DNA of 64,000 nucleotides from Eleusine coracana subsp. coracana (GCA_032690845.1 CM064427.1:20247164-20311163); one strand, 5' to 3'. Positions 19,286 to 32,707 are shown, counted from the stretch's first letter. Numbers and translations are program-made. Notes: a model not told the origin generated them from the letters alone.

Positions 19286-22200
19286 AGCAACAACAAAAAG
19301 GGACCCACCCGTACTAGTCAGCTGAACAACACCACCTTGGAGAAAATTCCTGAGAACAACCCCATCCTAGCTGGTATGTTCTCTGTTCAAGATCGCCCCG
19401 CCCTCGTTCTATTCGATTCTGGAGCATCGCATAATTTTGTTAGTGGTCCGTTCGTTCATAAGTATCGACTGCCCTGTAGCCTCTTGAAGTCATGCTATGT
19501 CATAAAATCGGCTGGGGGGCAAACCATGGCCAATTATGAGGTTAAGAAGCTCCCAATATCCCTAGAAACCAGAGTCTACCCCTCAGATTGCATAGTCTTG
19601 GAGGGAAGCAACATCGATATAATATTAGGGATGGGTTGGATGAAACACCACAAGGCCGTGTTGGACATCGAAGCCTATAGTATACATTTAAACTCCCCCA
19701 CCCATGGCAGGGTGAGCTTTCGAGTAGTGCCCCCACAACTTGCCGCAGCTAGAGTTGATCACACCACAACCAAGCAGATAAAGGATATTCCCGTGGTTAG
19801 TGAATTTTCGGACGTGTTCCCTGACCTTCCTGCACTACCTCCTGATCGGGATGTCGAGTTCAGGATTGACCTTTAGCCAGGCACTGCACCCATATCCAAG
19901 AGACCGTATAAGATGGCACCCAAGGAACTAGCTGGGTTAAAAGAGCAGTTGAAAGAGCTGCTAGATAAGAGATTTATTCGACCAAGTTCTTCACCTTGGG
20001 GTTGCCCGACGTTGTTCGTAAAGAAGAAGGATGAGACCTTGAGGCTATGTGTAGATTACTGTCCGTTCAATGCCATGACTATCAAGAATAAGTATCCACT
20101 GCCTCGTATCGACATCCTCTTTGATCAGTTAATTGGAGCTAGAGTTTTCTCCAAGATCGATCTACGATCTGGATACCACCAAATCAAGATCCGTACTGAA
20201 GATATCCCCAAGACAGCGTTCTCCACTCGATACGGGCTTTACAAGTATTTAGTGATGTCTTTTGGGTTGACAAATGCACCAGCACATTTCATGTATCTCA
20301 TGAGCTCGGTGTTTATGCTAGAGCTAGACAAGTTCGTAGTGGTGTTCATTGATGACATTCTAGTCTACTCCAAGTCAGAAGAAGAACATGCGGAGCATCT
20401 TCGCATTGTGCTATAGAGGTTAAGGGAACATCAGCTATATGCTAAGTTTAGCAAATTTTGGTTGAAGCAAGTACCATTTTTGGGCCACATCATCTCTGAA
20501 GAAGGTATAGCGGTAGACCCCAGCAAAGTGAGGGATGTACTAAATTGGAAGACACTAAAAACCGTATTCCATATACGCAATTTTCTTGGATTGGCTTGTT
20601 ACTACCGCCGTTTCATCCCAAATTTCTCGAAGATTGCAAAACCCATGACTAAGCTGCTGAAAAAAAAGAAATTTGTATGGGATCAAGGCTGCGAGGACGC
20701 TTTTCAAACTCTGAAGAAGCATCTTACCACTGCCCTAGTATTAGCTCAACCGGACCTGGGGAAGCCGTTCAATGTCTATTGTGATGCTTCAGGTATCAGA
20801 GTAGGGTGTATACTCATGCAAGATGGAAGAGTCATCGCTTATGGATCTAGGCAACTAAGGAAGCATGAGCAGAACTATCCCACACATGATCTGGAATTAG
20901 CAGCAGTGGTGTTGGCATTGAAAATATGGAGACATTACCTGCTGGGAAATCTAGTTCGTATCTACACCAATAATAAAAGCTTGAAATACATCTTCACCCA
21001 GGATCACCTGAACATGAGACAATGTTGTTGGTTGGAATTCATTAAGGACGATGAGTTGGAAGTGCACTACCACCTAGGAAAGGCTAATGTCGTGGATGAT
21101 GCACTAAGCCACAAGGCCCAATGCCATCACATCATGATCAGCCAAGTTCAAGATGGTCATTATGTTCAAGTAACACCCCACAGAGCTCTCTATAACCTAG
21201 CATTAATTCCTACCTTGCGGGAAGAAATAGTGGCAGCTCAGTAAAATGATGTTGCATAGCACACCTCAGAAGGAGACTAAAAGAGGGCGACGCTAAGGTT
21301 TAATGTTTTCGAGAAGACGCAGAAGGTGTTTTATGGTTCAAGGATCGCCTAGTGGTGCCTAAGAATATGGAACTTCGCAAGAAGATTTTGGACGAGGCTC
21401 ATATTGCAAAGTACTCCTTGCATCCGGGCAGCAACAAGATGTACCACGATTTGAGATCCAGATATTGGTGGACTCGTATGAAGAGGGAAATAGCACGATA
21501 TGTCACAGAGTGTGATACCTGCCACTGCATCAAGGCCGATTATTTGAAGAAGGCGGGCCTGCTACAACCCTTGAGTGTTCCATCTTGGAAATGGGAGGAT
21601 ATCAGCATGGATTTCATTGTTGGTCTTCCCCGCACTTCACGCAAGTTTGACTCTATATGGGTGATTGTTGATCGGTTGACTAAAGTTGCACACTTCATCC
21701 CTGTATCGACATGGTTCACAACAGACAGATATACAAAATTGTATATAGATCGGATCCTATGCTTACACGGAGTACCCAAGACAATAATATCTGACAGAGG
21801 CTCTTAGTTTGTGGGACGCTTTTGGGAAAAGCAACACGAGTTGCTCAGCACCAAGTTAATCCGAGGCTTGGCATACCACCCCTAAACGGACGGCCAAACA
21901 GAAAGAGTGAACCAACTATTAGAAGACATGTTGAGAGCCTACATATTGAATCACAACAAAAAGTGGGATAAATGCCTACCCTTGGCAGAATTTGCATACA
22001 ACAACAGTTATCAAGAGAGCATCAAGATGGCACCATTCGAGGCTCTATATGTCGCCGTTGTCGCACACCATTGAGTTGGTCAGAATCAGGGGAGAGAGTA
22101 ATATTCGGCTCGGAATTAGTGCAACAAGCTGAGGAGAAAGTGCTGGAGATCCAATCAAATCTATGAGCAACAAAATCCAGGCAGAAGAGTTATGCGGATA

Positions 22201-22667
22201 AAAGACGTCGTCCGCTGGAATTCAGAGCCGGTGACATGGTCTACCTCCGAGTGTCACCAACCAAAGGTGTACAACGATTTGGAGTCCACGGAAAACTAGC
22301 ACCTCGTTACATCGGCCCCTATCCGATCATTGCAATATGTGGACCTGTAACCTACAAACTCCAACTGCTGGTGGAACTTGCTGGAGTGCATGACACATTC
22401 CATGTGTCCCAACTCAAGAAATGTTTGAAGACACCTGTAGACGTTCCCTTGGAGAACACTGGACAACTACAACCCGACTTGACATATTCAGAGCATCCGG
22501 TGAAGGTACTGGATGAGAAGGAACAAGTAACTCGCAAGAAGATGATCAAGTTCTACAAGGTCGAGTGGAGCAACCATAGTGAGAAAGAAGCTACCTGGGA
22601 GACTGAAGAGTTTCTACATTGCCACTACCCCGAGTTCCTACGCCACCATCTAGGTAAACCGTTATAA
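19286..22667 (+). pseudogene. TkB pol remnant: protease, RT, RNase H, integrase, chromodomain
   Basis: Protease DSGASHNFVS near 19420. RT from about 19910 (LRLCVDYCPFNAMTIKNKYPLP, KIDLRSGYHQIK, FIDDILVYS near 20350). RNase H near 20790 (YCDASGIRVGCILMQ). Integrase zinc finger near 21400-21530 and core near 21600-21990 (MDFIVGLPRT, SDRGS). The C-terminal chromodomain (KVLDEKEQVTRKKMIKFYKV, VEWSNHSEKEATWE) ends at TAA 22665-22667. Stops at 19874, 20414, 21242, 21805 and others, a 6-bp in-frame loss near 20455, and frameshifts near 21250 and 22050 inactivate it. The chromodomain is what assigns it to the Tekay-type chromoviruses. Confidence 0.9.
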
Positions 22668-22697
22668 CTTCCTTTAATCTCAGGACGAAATTTCTTT

Positions 22698-22709
22698 AAG
22701 GGGGGAGGG
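22698..22709 (+). other. Polypurine tract of TkB
   Basis: AAGGGGGGAGGG directly before the 3' LTR start TGTGACACCC at 22711. Confidence 0.85.
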
Positions 22710-22710
22710 C

Positions 22711-25700
22711 TGTGACACCCTGGTGTCATGAACTTTCCAAGCCCGACACCTTAGAATCCTTCCACACAAGCATGAGAACTTAGAACAAAAATTTGAACTA
22801 AAATTAAGCAAATTCAAATTAAATTCGAGCAAATTTGAATGTCATTTGAATTATAATTTTAAATTTTTTCACATGGCCCACACCCAACAAAAATATATGT
22901 CATATCTTCGAACAAACTAAAATTTTGAGAAATTGTTCAGAATTTTATCCTTCAATTTAATGCCTCCAATAAATGCCCAAAAGATCAAAAACGATCTCCC
23001 TTTGAAAATTTTATATTGAAATTAGAATGGTAACTATTGGACCTTAATATTTTTATAAATTTAAGCATATCTTGCTGAACACGTCCATATTTATAGATTT
23101 TACATAGGGTCAATATTTTAAAAGTTATAAAAATGAGAGGGGGATGCTGTTTCAGAAACCAACAAAAAAGAAAAGAACAATAGGACCCACTTGTTAGCGC
23201 CCTCTCTCTCTCTCTTTGCCCACGCGCGGGCCCAGCCCGCCGGCGCCGCTGCGCCGTGTGACCGTCGCCCATCGGCGGTAGCCCCTCCTGGTCGAGAGCG
23301 CGGCTCCAAAACCGGAGTCTAGCCCCCGGTTTCGCCCCTACCCGAAATGCCTCTCGCCCTCACCTCCCTGTTCTCTCACGCAAGCCACCAGCCATTGCCG
23401 CCGCCCCTTCTACCTTGTCGCCTGGCCTCTCCACGCCCTCCAACGCCAATATCCGCCACAAAAACATGCGCAAAGAAGTCTTATAGCTCTTTTAAGAAGC
23501 GACTCCTCGAATCCCTGTGCGTGCTCGCCGGATTTGGAGTTTTTCCAACGCGACCCTTCTCGGCGTGCATGTTGTCGCCAGCCCAAAATTCGACCTCCTA
23601 GGTGAGTCTCATCGCCCCATTCATGCTCCATCACATGTGCAATGATCTGTTCTTCACGTAGATTATTTATGCGTAATTTTTGGGGTCATTTGACCAAGTT
23701 TCGGCCAATTTGGCCACCTCCGGCGAGCTCCTGCACGCCATGGCCGAGCTGCTGCTCGACCTGGTGCTGCTCTGGCCAGATCTGGTGCGCCACAGTGCGT
23801 TGTGACCATGGATGTGCCCTGATCTAAATGGCCCAAGGCTTTTTAATCATTTTATTTTTGTTAAATAAAATCTAGAAAACATTATTGTATTGTAAAATGC
23901 ATAACTAACTAAATATTAGGAATTTTCAAGCAAACTAAAATTCTCTACGATCCAATAGGCAGGTACTACTGTAGAAAAATGTCAAACCCTCTTGCATGTT
24001 AGTATTTTTATCAGAATTAAATTAATTGAGCAACACACTAAATAATTCCTATTATATGCTCTGTAGTTGATAAATTAATGAACCTTGGTATTTAATCCTA
24101 GTTTTTCATGCCTAACCATCCTGCAAATCCACATACTTAAATGCCTAGTATATTTATTATAACGAATTATTTGGTACTTTTACTAGATTAACTATTTAAA
24201 ATTATTGACTCAGTGCATGTCAGTGAAACCTGGTCCAAAATTTTCCCTTGGCATATTCTATTTGCAGTAAATCGCCCATGATCATTTGGTATTCAGAACC
24301 ATGCTAATTTAATTATTTATGTCTCAAGTGTAATAAACTCATTTAATCTATACTTGCACCTTACGACCAAATTCCTTATACTTGGTTTTCAACTAAGGTT
24401 ACCTCGACACATTGAATTGTTATTTATATCAGTACCACTACCCATAAGCCTTGCACAACTACATTGATTTCGATCGACACACCCTGCACTTCTATGCATC
24501 ACTTTCGCGATCAATTACTAGAGTCCATGGAGGGAATTCACCAACTAAATCCCCCCCTCCCTATGCCTCCACCTAATCACTTGACGATCAATACCCTCAT
24601 ACTCATCATACCTGTCAGTCTTATTTAAATAGACTGCCATGAATATTCTCTCACACACAACATCACATTTGCATCATATAGATTATGAGGTGAACCACGT
24701 GGAGGCCGGAACAGAGCAGGAGCCAGAAGGACAAAGAGGGGATCTCGATAGCCAGGAACAAGCTCAAGGCAAGCCCCGGTGCATCCCACCAAGTTTTAAC
24801 CTTTTTACTTTATCACTAGTTAGGAATATAAGCTTGTCTATGCATTAGGTTTACAGGATTTGCAGTAGGTTCCTTTTACCCGATGATAGTCTCAGGACGG
24901 TAGTCGCTCTGCTTAATTTAGGACGACTAGTTGTTGAGTGGGATGGAGACCACTCGTAGAACAGGATATATTATCACTAGGGAATGATATTGACTGAAGA
25001 AAAGTTTGGATGGGATAACAACGAAGGCCGGACGGGCAACTAGGTGGAAAGGGAAGGATAGCTTGTCTTCAAGGAGGTAGCCCCGTCCGAGTCACCTAAG
25101 GCTACGCGTCGTGTTCGGTCTTATGGGATCAAGTTTGAACAGTACCAAATGCATGCTAGTGATATGGGCACTAGTAAACTGATGTAGCTTGATTTCCACA
25201 GTGGTTGGATGATATCCCACTCTTCTTTTGGTGATGAAGTTGGTTATGGTGGAATGGGGTATGTGTTGGAAGGGAGAGTGCATGGGCTACCCATGGATGG
25301 CTTCGACGGAAGCATCGTATAGGGTGACGTGTACTCGGGAAAAGTGGGACCCGGACCGACCCTGTTGTATCTCGTGAAAGGTTGTCGTACGTGATTCATT
25401 GGAGTGTGCGTGCGCCATGTATTTGGGTTTTTCCTGGAGGATGTAAATTGATTCGAGTCGCTACCCCTCACACTAACGAGTACCACTGGATCGTTGCTCC
25501 GGAACGTTGATGGAAGCCATTAATATAATGGATGGGTTCAATACTACTGTATGGAATTGTTCTAATTGTATTGCAACCATGATTGTTGTAGTTTTAGTGC
25601 AAACTAAATTTATTATTCTATATGGCAACTTAACTTGATGCTTAAACTTGAAAAATAAGGATCCACTCTTAGGCTGGCTTTTTGGCAACATAAACCCTAC

Positions 25701-26198
25701 CTTGGCCTGTGCATGTCTAGAAGTCGGTTGTAGATGATTATTTTGACAGGTCAGTCTTGCTGAGTAAATTTGTTACTCAGGACGTAGCTCTTTGTATTTT
25801 TTTTCAGATGATCAGGATGACCAGTTTCCTAACTTTTAAAATGTCAAGTAGGAACCCTGCAGTCCATAGAAGGAGTATCCTGTTGCTTGCCGGTACAGTA
25901 TCGAGGGCATGACACTTATCCAGACCGGATCTAATCCTATGTATCGTCATGAAAGCACGGTATCTTAAGTATTCGGCAAACCATTTCATTTACTATTGAA
26001 CTATTTCACTTCCGCACTTTTAAAACTCTGATTTGTAACTTAAATTCAAATTTATGTAAAACTCTGTACTTTATCTATATGCTTGTTGCAACTATATTAT
26101 TTTGTCACGTGTTGTACTATTGGATATCACAGCGCGTGTCATCACCCGAGAAAAATTTTGAAACGGAATCATCTCCGTGGTAAGGCGGTTATGTGACA
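22711..26198 (+). repeat. 3' LTR of TkB (3.5 kb)
   Basis: Begins TGTGACACCC and ends GTTATGTGACA. It has a CT microsatellite and GC-rich block at 23190-23600, long AT-rich parts, and the 15-mer GGCAAGCCCCGGTGC at 24768-24782. Open frames inside (for example 23347-23601) are chance frames. No gene is seen in these 3.5 kb. Confidence 0.85.
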
Positions 26199-27525
26199 GG
26201 TAAACTATATTCCCATTCTATTCTTGGACTTGTACTAACTGAAGAATTACTTTCTACAGTGGTGTGGGCATCACAACTACGAGTCTACGACAGATACTTG
26301 GTCCATAGCATCTGCAAAATAAAATTCGAAAAACCTGAAAATGCATGAATGTACATATGCCAATTTCCATGCCAGATGTAAATATCGAGAAATCTTGTTT
26401 ACACGACCAATCTGTGTTATGGCGATGCAGATGGACTAGATGCATTATCAGTGAGGTTGGTGATGCAGAACAACGAGATGCACAAGCAGAAAGATATAAG
26501 GAAGGGCACGCTTGTTCAGAAACTCTGAACTTTTTTCCCTCAAAAAAAAAAGAAAACTCTGAACTTCAGAGAAGGCACTCATCTGCGAAATCTTATCCTG
26601 AATTCAGAAGCCAAGCATTGTGTTGAAAAGGTTATCTGCTAGCAAAGGGTTAAGAAGGTTCACATTCAGGTGTCAACAACTTTTTGCCAAGCACGTAGGA
26701 CTCCAAAGTCATGAAGAAACCAGATTGGAATGCACATGAACACGGTCTGTACCTTGAGATTACCGAGATTGAATCTTTAGGGAAAACAATAAAAGCAGGG
26801 CCAGTCGGCCTTTGGCCCAAAGCTTCCCAGCTGATCAACAGGGAAATTAGTGAAATGTCATCAGGATGCAGGTATACCTTTTGTGAAGCAAAATAAACTG
26901 ATGGCCTGAAATTTTAGCAAATAAGCTGAACATTTGGCATCGGATTGGAGGAAAATCCGAACTCAGTGATAAGCAACATTGTGCCAGATAGTGACAAGCA
27001 AAGCAATATTTGACAGACAGATAACAGATTAACAGGAAGTCTAGTAACTTTTCCCCCAGCTACAGAGCTTCGATGGACTTGTTAACTCTACTGACTGATG
27101 ATATGGTTGACACCAGGTACTCTGAATCACACAGTTATCTCCTGATGTCCCTACCCTGCACAAAACGATCCGGGAACACCCACACCACAACCAACATCGC
27201 CGGTCTCCAAAATGAACCAGACGAGGGAGGCGGACGGAATCCAGTCTCATCACCTTACCAAGCTCCTCGGCCCCATCTTCGTGGCCGCCTCATCGATGCT
27301 GCCCGCATGGGGCGTAAGGTCGGGCCTATCTCTCGGCGCCGTCATCAGTCGCCGCCGCCGCCGGCCCGGCTCGTAGGGTTTAGCGCCGCCACCAGCCGCG
27401 CATCATCTGCTTGGAATGGAGCCGAACCGCCTTCCGGACCGCCACCTGTCAGAAGGTGGGCCCTCAACGCAGGCCCACCTTGTCAGCGAGGCAGGGCAAG
27501 CCCAACGGCCTCGGCACCCAGGGGC

Positions 27526-27533
27526 TTTAAATA
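27526..27533 (+). promoter_or_regulatory. TATA box of DUF569 gene 1
   Basis: TTTAAATA, 133-140 bp upstream of the ATG, within a conserved block GGGGCTTTAAATACTCGCGC. The paralogue has TTCAAATA here. Confidence 0.65.
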
Positions 27534-27665
27534 CTCGCGCCTCGTCTCGGGCTCGGCGCCCGGCGTAACAAACTTTCAGCCAGCTCATCATCCCTCTCCT
27601 CTCCGACGAGCGACGAGGAGGAATCCAAGGGCCCCGGCGAGTTCCTGCGACCAGCCGCCGTCGGG

Positions 27666-29788
27666 ATGGAGGTGTTCGACGGCGCGCGGTTCGTGCGGCT
27701 GCGGTGCGTCGAGCGGCGCGGCAAGTACGCGGCCGCGGACGTCGACGGCCTCAGCGTCTGCCTCTCCGGCCAGCGCCTCACGCACAACACGGTGTGGGCG
27801 GTGGAGCACGCGCAGGGGCCCGACGGGCCCTCCGTCCTCCTCCGCAGCGCCTACGGCCGCTACCTCTTCACCATCGCCTTCCCGGCGTCTACGGGCTCGC
27901 CCGAACCCGTCCTCGCCGCGCAGTCCGACCTCGAGCAGGATGTGCCGCCGCCCGGGATGCTGTGGCACGCCGTCCACAGAGGAGGCGCCTTCGTCCTCCG
28001 CTGCGGCCTCGGCCGCTACCTCCGCGCCAACGGGAGGTACCGCAGGTGGCGCAGGGAGATCACCATCGTCGAGGACGACCACAGCACCATGATGCAGTGG
28101 GCCATCGAGAACGTTCCCGTCAAGCTGACGCGCCCCACCATTCATGATGATATCCTCCAGGTGCGTTTCGTTCTCGCTTTCGATCCATTCCTAGGCCTTT
28201 TTGTTCTCTGAAGTCTGAACTTCTGAAGGAGTAGTGATTAAGCTTGCAATTTCTTGGTCGGGTTCTTGACTTCAGAGATGCGTTTTTGCGGAGTTGTTGC
28301 ACTTGTTTTGTGACTAGCTAGCTGTTGCGTCAAATTGAGATGCCGAATCCAGAAAGCTTTTTCAGTATTTGTGAAGCTGTATGACAACAGGATCACTTTG
28401 TTGTTTGAATGATCGACAGTATCAACCCCTTGTATGTATTGAGCAAATGTATCTGCGTGCTTGATTGGTTGGTTGTGGTTCTCTCACGCCTTTTCTTGCT
28501 CAATTGATTTGTTTCTGAATGTTATTGAGAATGTAGGTAACTGTATGATTAATCTGAATGTTCTTGCAACATGCTGTTGTTGTATCATCGATCTGAATGT
28601 TCTTGAGAACGCATCTAACTGTAAGATTATTCTGAATGTTCTTGCAACATGCTGTATGATTGATCTGGATGTTCTTATTGCGAAATGTATGTCACTGTAT
28701 GATTAATCTGAATGTTCTTGCAACATGCTATATGATTGATTTGATGTTCTTATTGCGAAATGTATGTCACTGTATGATTAATCTGAAAGTTCTTGCAACA
28801 TGCTGTATGAATGTTTAATCTGAATGTTCTTGCAAAATGCATATGTACCAGTATGATTAACCTGAATGTTATTGCAAAATACGTCTGACTGTATGCATGG
28901 TTAATGTTAATCTCTACTGTTCTATCATGGTAATCCGTTAACGAAGTTTCAAGAAATGGTTATGATCCTGCATTCCATCTTTGCTGAGTTGCTGCCTGCG
29001 TGTTATTACAAACAGCTGACGCACCGGCACCGTTCTCCAGCAACCGAGGTACAGATGACTCGGCGCATCCGGGCTGTTCAATGCCAGAACAACGGGTACA
29101 TCAACGAGGCAGCCTGGAGGGTGATGGAGATCCGCAATAACAACCTGATACATCTGCGAATCACCTTGGCCAGCAGATTCGGTCTTGATTTTCTGGCCGT
29201 GACCAACACCATCGTCTGCATCCGGGCCGGCCGCTTCGGGGTGTTCAGTCCCCTGCACATCGACCTGCCCATCGCCAACAACGGCATCGACCTCGTCCTC
29301 ATCACCCATGGGACATTAGGTGAGAAGTATTAAGCTTGTGGTTTCTCTATATTATTATATGCTTCTCAGAAATTTCTGCTAAGTACTTGACAAAAAGTTG
29401 TGCAAAGTTGGAGTGCTATTGGTTTGTGAAAATAGTTCTGAAGCTGTATGTGCCAATTTTTTTTATTTATCAACTCTGCTATGTTTTTGCAGAGATTGGG
29501 CAAATGTTTCAGAATTTATTTTGCTCCAACTTATAGTAGCGGTGATTCGTCCAGATCTTTCTGAAGCTGTAAACTTGTAGCTTGTGCTATTTGTTTCTGA
29601 ATCTGTATGGGCCATTGTTCTTATTTCAAAATTCTTCCTGCCATGTACTTGATAGAGAAATGAGCAAATGTTTCTGAAATTTACGTGCAGTTGTTCTTAT
29701 TTCCACAATTGCTGATGTTTTCTTCTATTTCTTGACTATTACAGTGGGCAACAGTTTGGTGTACCCAGATTTGGATGCTCCACAGTGA
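27666..29788 (+). CDS. DUF569 (actin cross-linking-like) protein, gene 1; three exons
   Basis: Exons 27666-28160, 29016-29319 and 29745-29788, all with GT...AG introns, give 843 bases, 280 residues and stop TGA at 29786-29788. Exon 1 carries the beta-trefoil-like DUF569 N-domain: FVRLRCVERRGKYAAADVDG, NTVWAVEHAQG, SAYGRYL, CGLGRYLRANGRY. Exon 2 carries the second conserved module (MTRRIRAVQCQ, IVCIRAGRFGVFSPLHIDLP), known from plant DUF569 proteins. The family has a fascin-like fold; its cellular role is not established. There is no signal peptide or membrane segment, so it is probably cytosolic. The ATG is the first in the frame and fits the family start MExFxGAxFVRLR. An indel in exon 3 brings the stop 9 codons earlier than in gene 2. 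The frame is intact, so I treat it as a real gene. Confidence 0.88.
28500..28910 (+). repeat. Minisatellite-like repeats in intron 1 of gene 1
   Basis: The core CTGTATGATTAATCTGAATG followed by TTCTTGCAACATGC recurs about eight times with variants, alternating with GATGTTCTTATTGCGAAATG. The same family lies in intron 1 of gene 2, so it predates the duplication. Confidence 0.85.
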
Positions 29789-30400
29789 AGATATCAGTTA
29801 GGTCTCATGACCAATGGACAACCAAGACTCCAGTGCTTTGGACATCGTACAGAAGTGACATCTCAAGGATTTGTTTTTCCGTTCTCTTGGAGTGCTTGAA
29901 TAAGTGCAGAGTAGTTCTCTCACTTGTCTTCAGTTAGGTGTCCTGAACTCTGTTCTACTCATCGGTGCCCATTTGTTGTGCTCAGTGCCCTGGAATCACG
30001 ACAGTGCTATCATATATTGTGTCCGTACTGAAAATCGTAGCTTTCTTGTGTCTCTACTGAAACTCATTACTGAAGGTATTCGTAGAATTGTATGTGTAAA
30101 GGCTTTGGCAGAGCATATTGGCTGAAAATTGTTCTTCCACTTTGTTTCTTCTCTTTGGACATGGTACGATGATGGAACAGAACTTCTGTTTCAGACAAAA
30201 ACTTTGCTGCCTGTAAATCGATTATTCGTGCTTTTTTGTATATGGATATTGTGCAGAGAGTAAGTCTGTTCATCATGTAAGTTTGTTTCACCCCTTGGAA
30301 AGAATTTTGAGTGCTTATCTCAACATGTCGTAGGTAGTTGTTTTTGTATTAGACGAGCATAAGCCACTGTCATCTGGACGCTGTGGCGACATCACAAGGA
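29789..30400 (+). other. 3' flank of gene 1
   Basis: Conserved with 34938-35420. Presumably holds the 3' UTR and poly(A) signals. No separate gene is seen. Confidence 0.5.
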
Positions 30401-30408
30401 CGAGTGTG

Positions 30409-30525
30409 TGTTCAATAAAATTCCCCGGAGTCTTGCAACAGCCTTGATCATGGCCGGGGATGAAATCCGGCTATGGAACATGGCCGATGCTAAGGCCCTC
30501 TCCTTGCTGACAGGCCATGGTTGAC
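30409..30525 (+). pseudogene. Possible WD40-repeat gene fragment
   Basis: A short open stretch reads LIMAGDEIRLWNMADAKALS then LLTGHG and stops at TGA. The IRLWN...L.GH pattern is that of a WD40 blade end. There is no start, no further blade and no counterpart in copy 2 at this point, so it is at most a captured or decayed gene piece. It could also be chance. Confidence 0.35.
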
Positions 30526-30770
30526 AGGAAATCACCAACTGGATAGATAGTGGTCGGGTAGTTCTAACTTTAGAAGATGCAAATGTAACCTGAAGTGTTT
30601 GTATGCGTGTGTTGTACTATTATTCTTCTATTAATGCATTGATACATAGCTCTGGATAAACTGGAACACGACACAACGGCCAATACCTAACAAAATGAGC
30701 AGCAGTAATTCCTGGAACTAGAAACATGTAGAAGACCCGCAGCGGTCTGGCGACATCACATACTTGGGCG

Positions 30771-31434
30771 CATCACTCCATCACCAGGAAAACGCCCGAG
30801 AGCACCATAACTGTCAGTTCTTGCTTTAACTCAGGGTGCCATCCGCCTGACGCCAGTTCTACTATAGGAAAAAAAAATGTTGGTACATAAAAAATTTGGA
30901 GGTAGCCCAGCAGAACTTTCATCAAAATTGGCTGGCTTCACCCTTTTAGACCAGCGTTCACCTCAATTGGTAAGCAGAATGATATTATGCTTCAGTCATA
31001 CTAGCAAAATCAGCAAGGACAGTGTGTACATATTGCATAATAGAAGAAGCAGTTTCTATATCAAATTTGATTTTTAGTTGGTTGCACACTATGAGAAATT
31101 TTCTAGAGCCACTGGTCCATCATTTCACGGGAATAAGTGCGCATCCCAAAAGAAATTATACTAGTATATGCTGCTGATAATTTAAGAGGGCAAGTCAAAA
31201 ATACTTTTTAAATTTTCAGCAGCCCCAAATCTGAGTACGATTGCATGACGCATCAGGTTGTAAATGTCAAAATACTTCCAAGTTCACATAACTGATCTGT
31301 GTACATGGTGATGCAGACTAGGCCTATGCACTGTCAGTGAGATTAAGAAGATCGCTCTTGTTCTGAAAAATCTGAATTTCCGGAAGGGCATTCGTACTTA
31401 GAACCATCTGCTGAAGGTTTACTTGCTACATCGT
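30771..31434. other. Spacer between the two duplication copies
   Basis: AT-rich, with no gene. The last 150 bases (31290-31430) partly resemble 31610-31700 and 26400-26520, suggesting an older small internal duplication of the upstream flank. Confidence 0.5.
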
Positions 31435-32707
31435 GGTATACTATGTTCCCATTCAATTCTTGGACTTCTACTAACTGAAGAATTACTTTTCTACAATAGT
31501 GGTGTGGGCATCAAAACTACGACAGATGCTTGTTCGGTATACCATCTGCAAATGAAAATTTGAAAATCTCAAAATGCATGACTGTACATGCCAATTTCCA
31601 TGTCAAGCATAAATGTGTAGATGGCGATGCAGTGGGACTAGATGCAGTATCAGAGAGGTTGGTGATGCCGAACAATGAGATGCACAAGGGCAATCTTCTG
31701 TGAAAATTCGTATCCTGAAATTCAGAAGCCGTTGTGTTCGAAGGGTTAGCACTGGTTATAAAAGGCTCACATTCAGGTTTCAGCAACTTTGTCATCGCCA
31801 AGCACATAGGACTTCAAAGTCCTGAAGAAACCAGATTGGAATGCACATGAACACGGTCTGTAGCTTGAGATTACTGAGATTGAATCTTATCTTAATTGAT
31901 AAGGCATCAAACATATTCCTGCTTACCTAAAGTACCTCCCACTCCCAGCATATCTTTTGACGAAACGCAAAGCAGGGCCAGGCGCCATTAATTTGGCCTA
32001 AAACTTCCCAATTGATCAACAGAATAACCTGAACTTATGAAATGTCATCAGGATGCAGGTATACCTTTTGTGAATAACAATGATTAACTGATAACCTGAA
32101 ATTTCAGAGAAACTGAACATTCGCCATTGGATTGGAGAAAAATCTGACAGTAGAACTCAGTGATAAGCGACATTGTACCAGATATATAGTCACAGGCAAA
32201 ACAGAGTTGACTGATAGATAAGAGATTAACAAGAAATGTAACTTTTTCCCCCAGCTCAAGGGCGTCGATGTAAACTCGTTAACTCTACTGAGACACAGAG
32301 TTATCTCCTGATGTCCCTACCCTGCACAAAACGATCCGGGAACACAGAACCCACAACCAAGATCGCGGGTCTCCAAAACGAACCAGACGAGGGGAGGGGG
32401 GACGGAATCCAATCGCATCACCTTACCCAGCTCCTCTGACCCACCGTCGTGGCCTCATCGACGGCGCTCGAACGGGGGCGTCGCGTCGGGTCGATCTCCC
32501 GGCGACGAAGTCGGCGCCGGCGCTGAGTCGCGTGTCGGCGCCGCCGGGCCGCCGCGTAGGGTTTAGCGTGGCCGCCGCCACCCAGCAGCATCTGCCTGCT
32601 TGGGCCTTGGGGCCAACCGAACCGCCTTCCAGACCGCCAGCTGTCAGTATGTGGGTTCTCAACGCGGGCCCACCTTGTCAGCTAGACAGGCCTCGGCACC
32701 CAGGGGC

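Larger units (their letters stand above)
16913..26198 (+). mobile_element. Tekay-like Ty3/gypsy chromovirus TkB (5' LTR outside window)
   Basis: Leader, gag, pol with a C-terminal chromodomain, purine tract and a 3.5-kb 3' LTR. C1 inserted in its leader, so its 5' LTR must lie left of the window. The right border is fixed by homology: unique DNA at 26199 aligns with the second copy of the gene duplication at 31435, so the LTR ends at 26198 (GTGACA). Many nonsense changes and at least three frameshifts make it the older element of this nest. It is about as similar to element D in pol as members of one lineage are, but the LTRs differ. Confidence 0.9.
26199..30770 (+). repeat. Tandem segmental duplication, copy 1
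   Basis: Aligns by eye with 31435-35600 through upstream DNA, promoter, all exons, both introns and 3' flank (for example TGGAACTAGAAACATG at about 30713 and about 35552). Its left side is cut by TkB, so the full length of the unit is unknown. Confidence 0.9.

Noticed and set aside
27073..28092. 339-codon plus-strand frame overlapping DUF569 gene 1
   Set aside because: Runs through the promoter and over exon 1 in the wrong frame, with low-complexity Arg/Ser/Pro content from GC-rich DNA.
27588..28145. 185-codon minus-strand frame over DUF569 exon 1 (and a similar one at 32788-33267)
   Set aside because: Antisense shadow of a GC-rich exon; the plus strand has the family motifs and splice sites.
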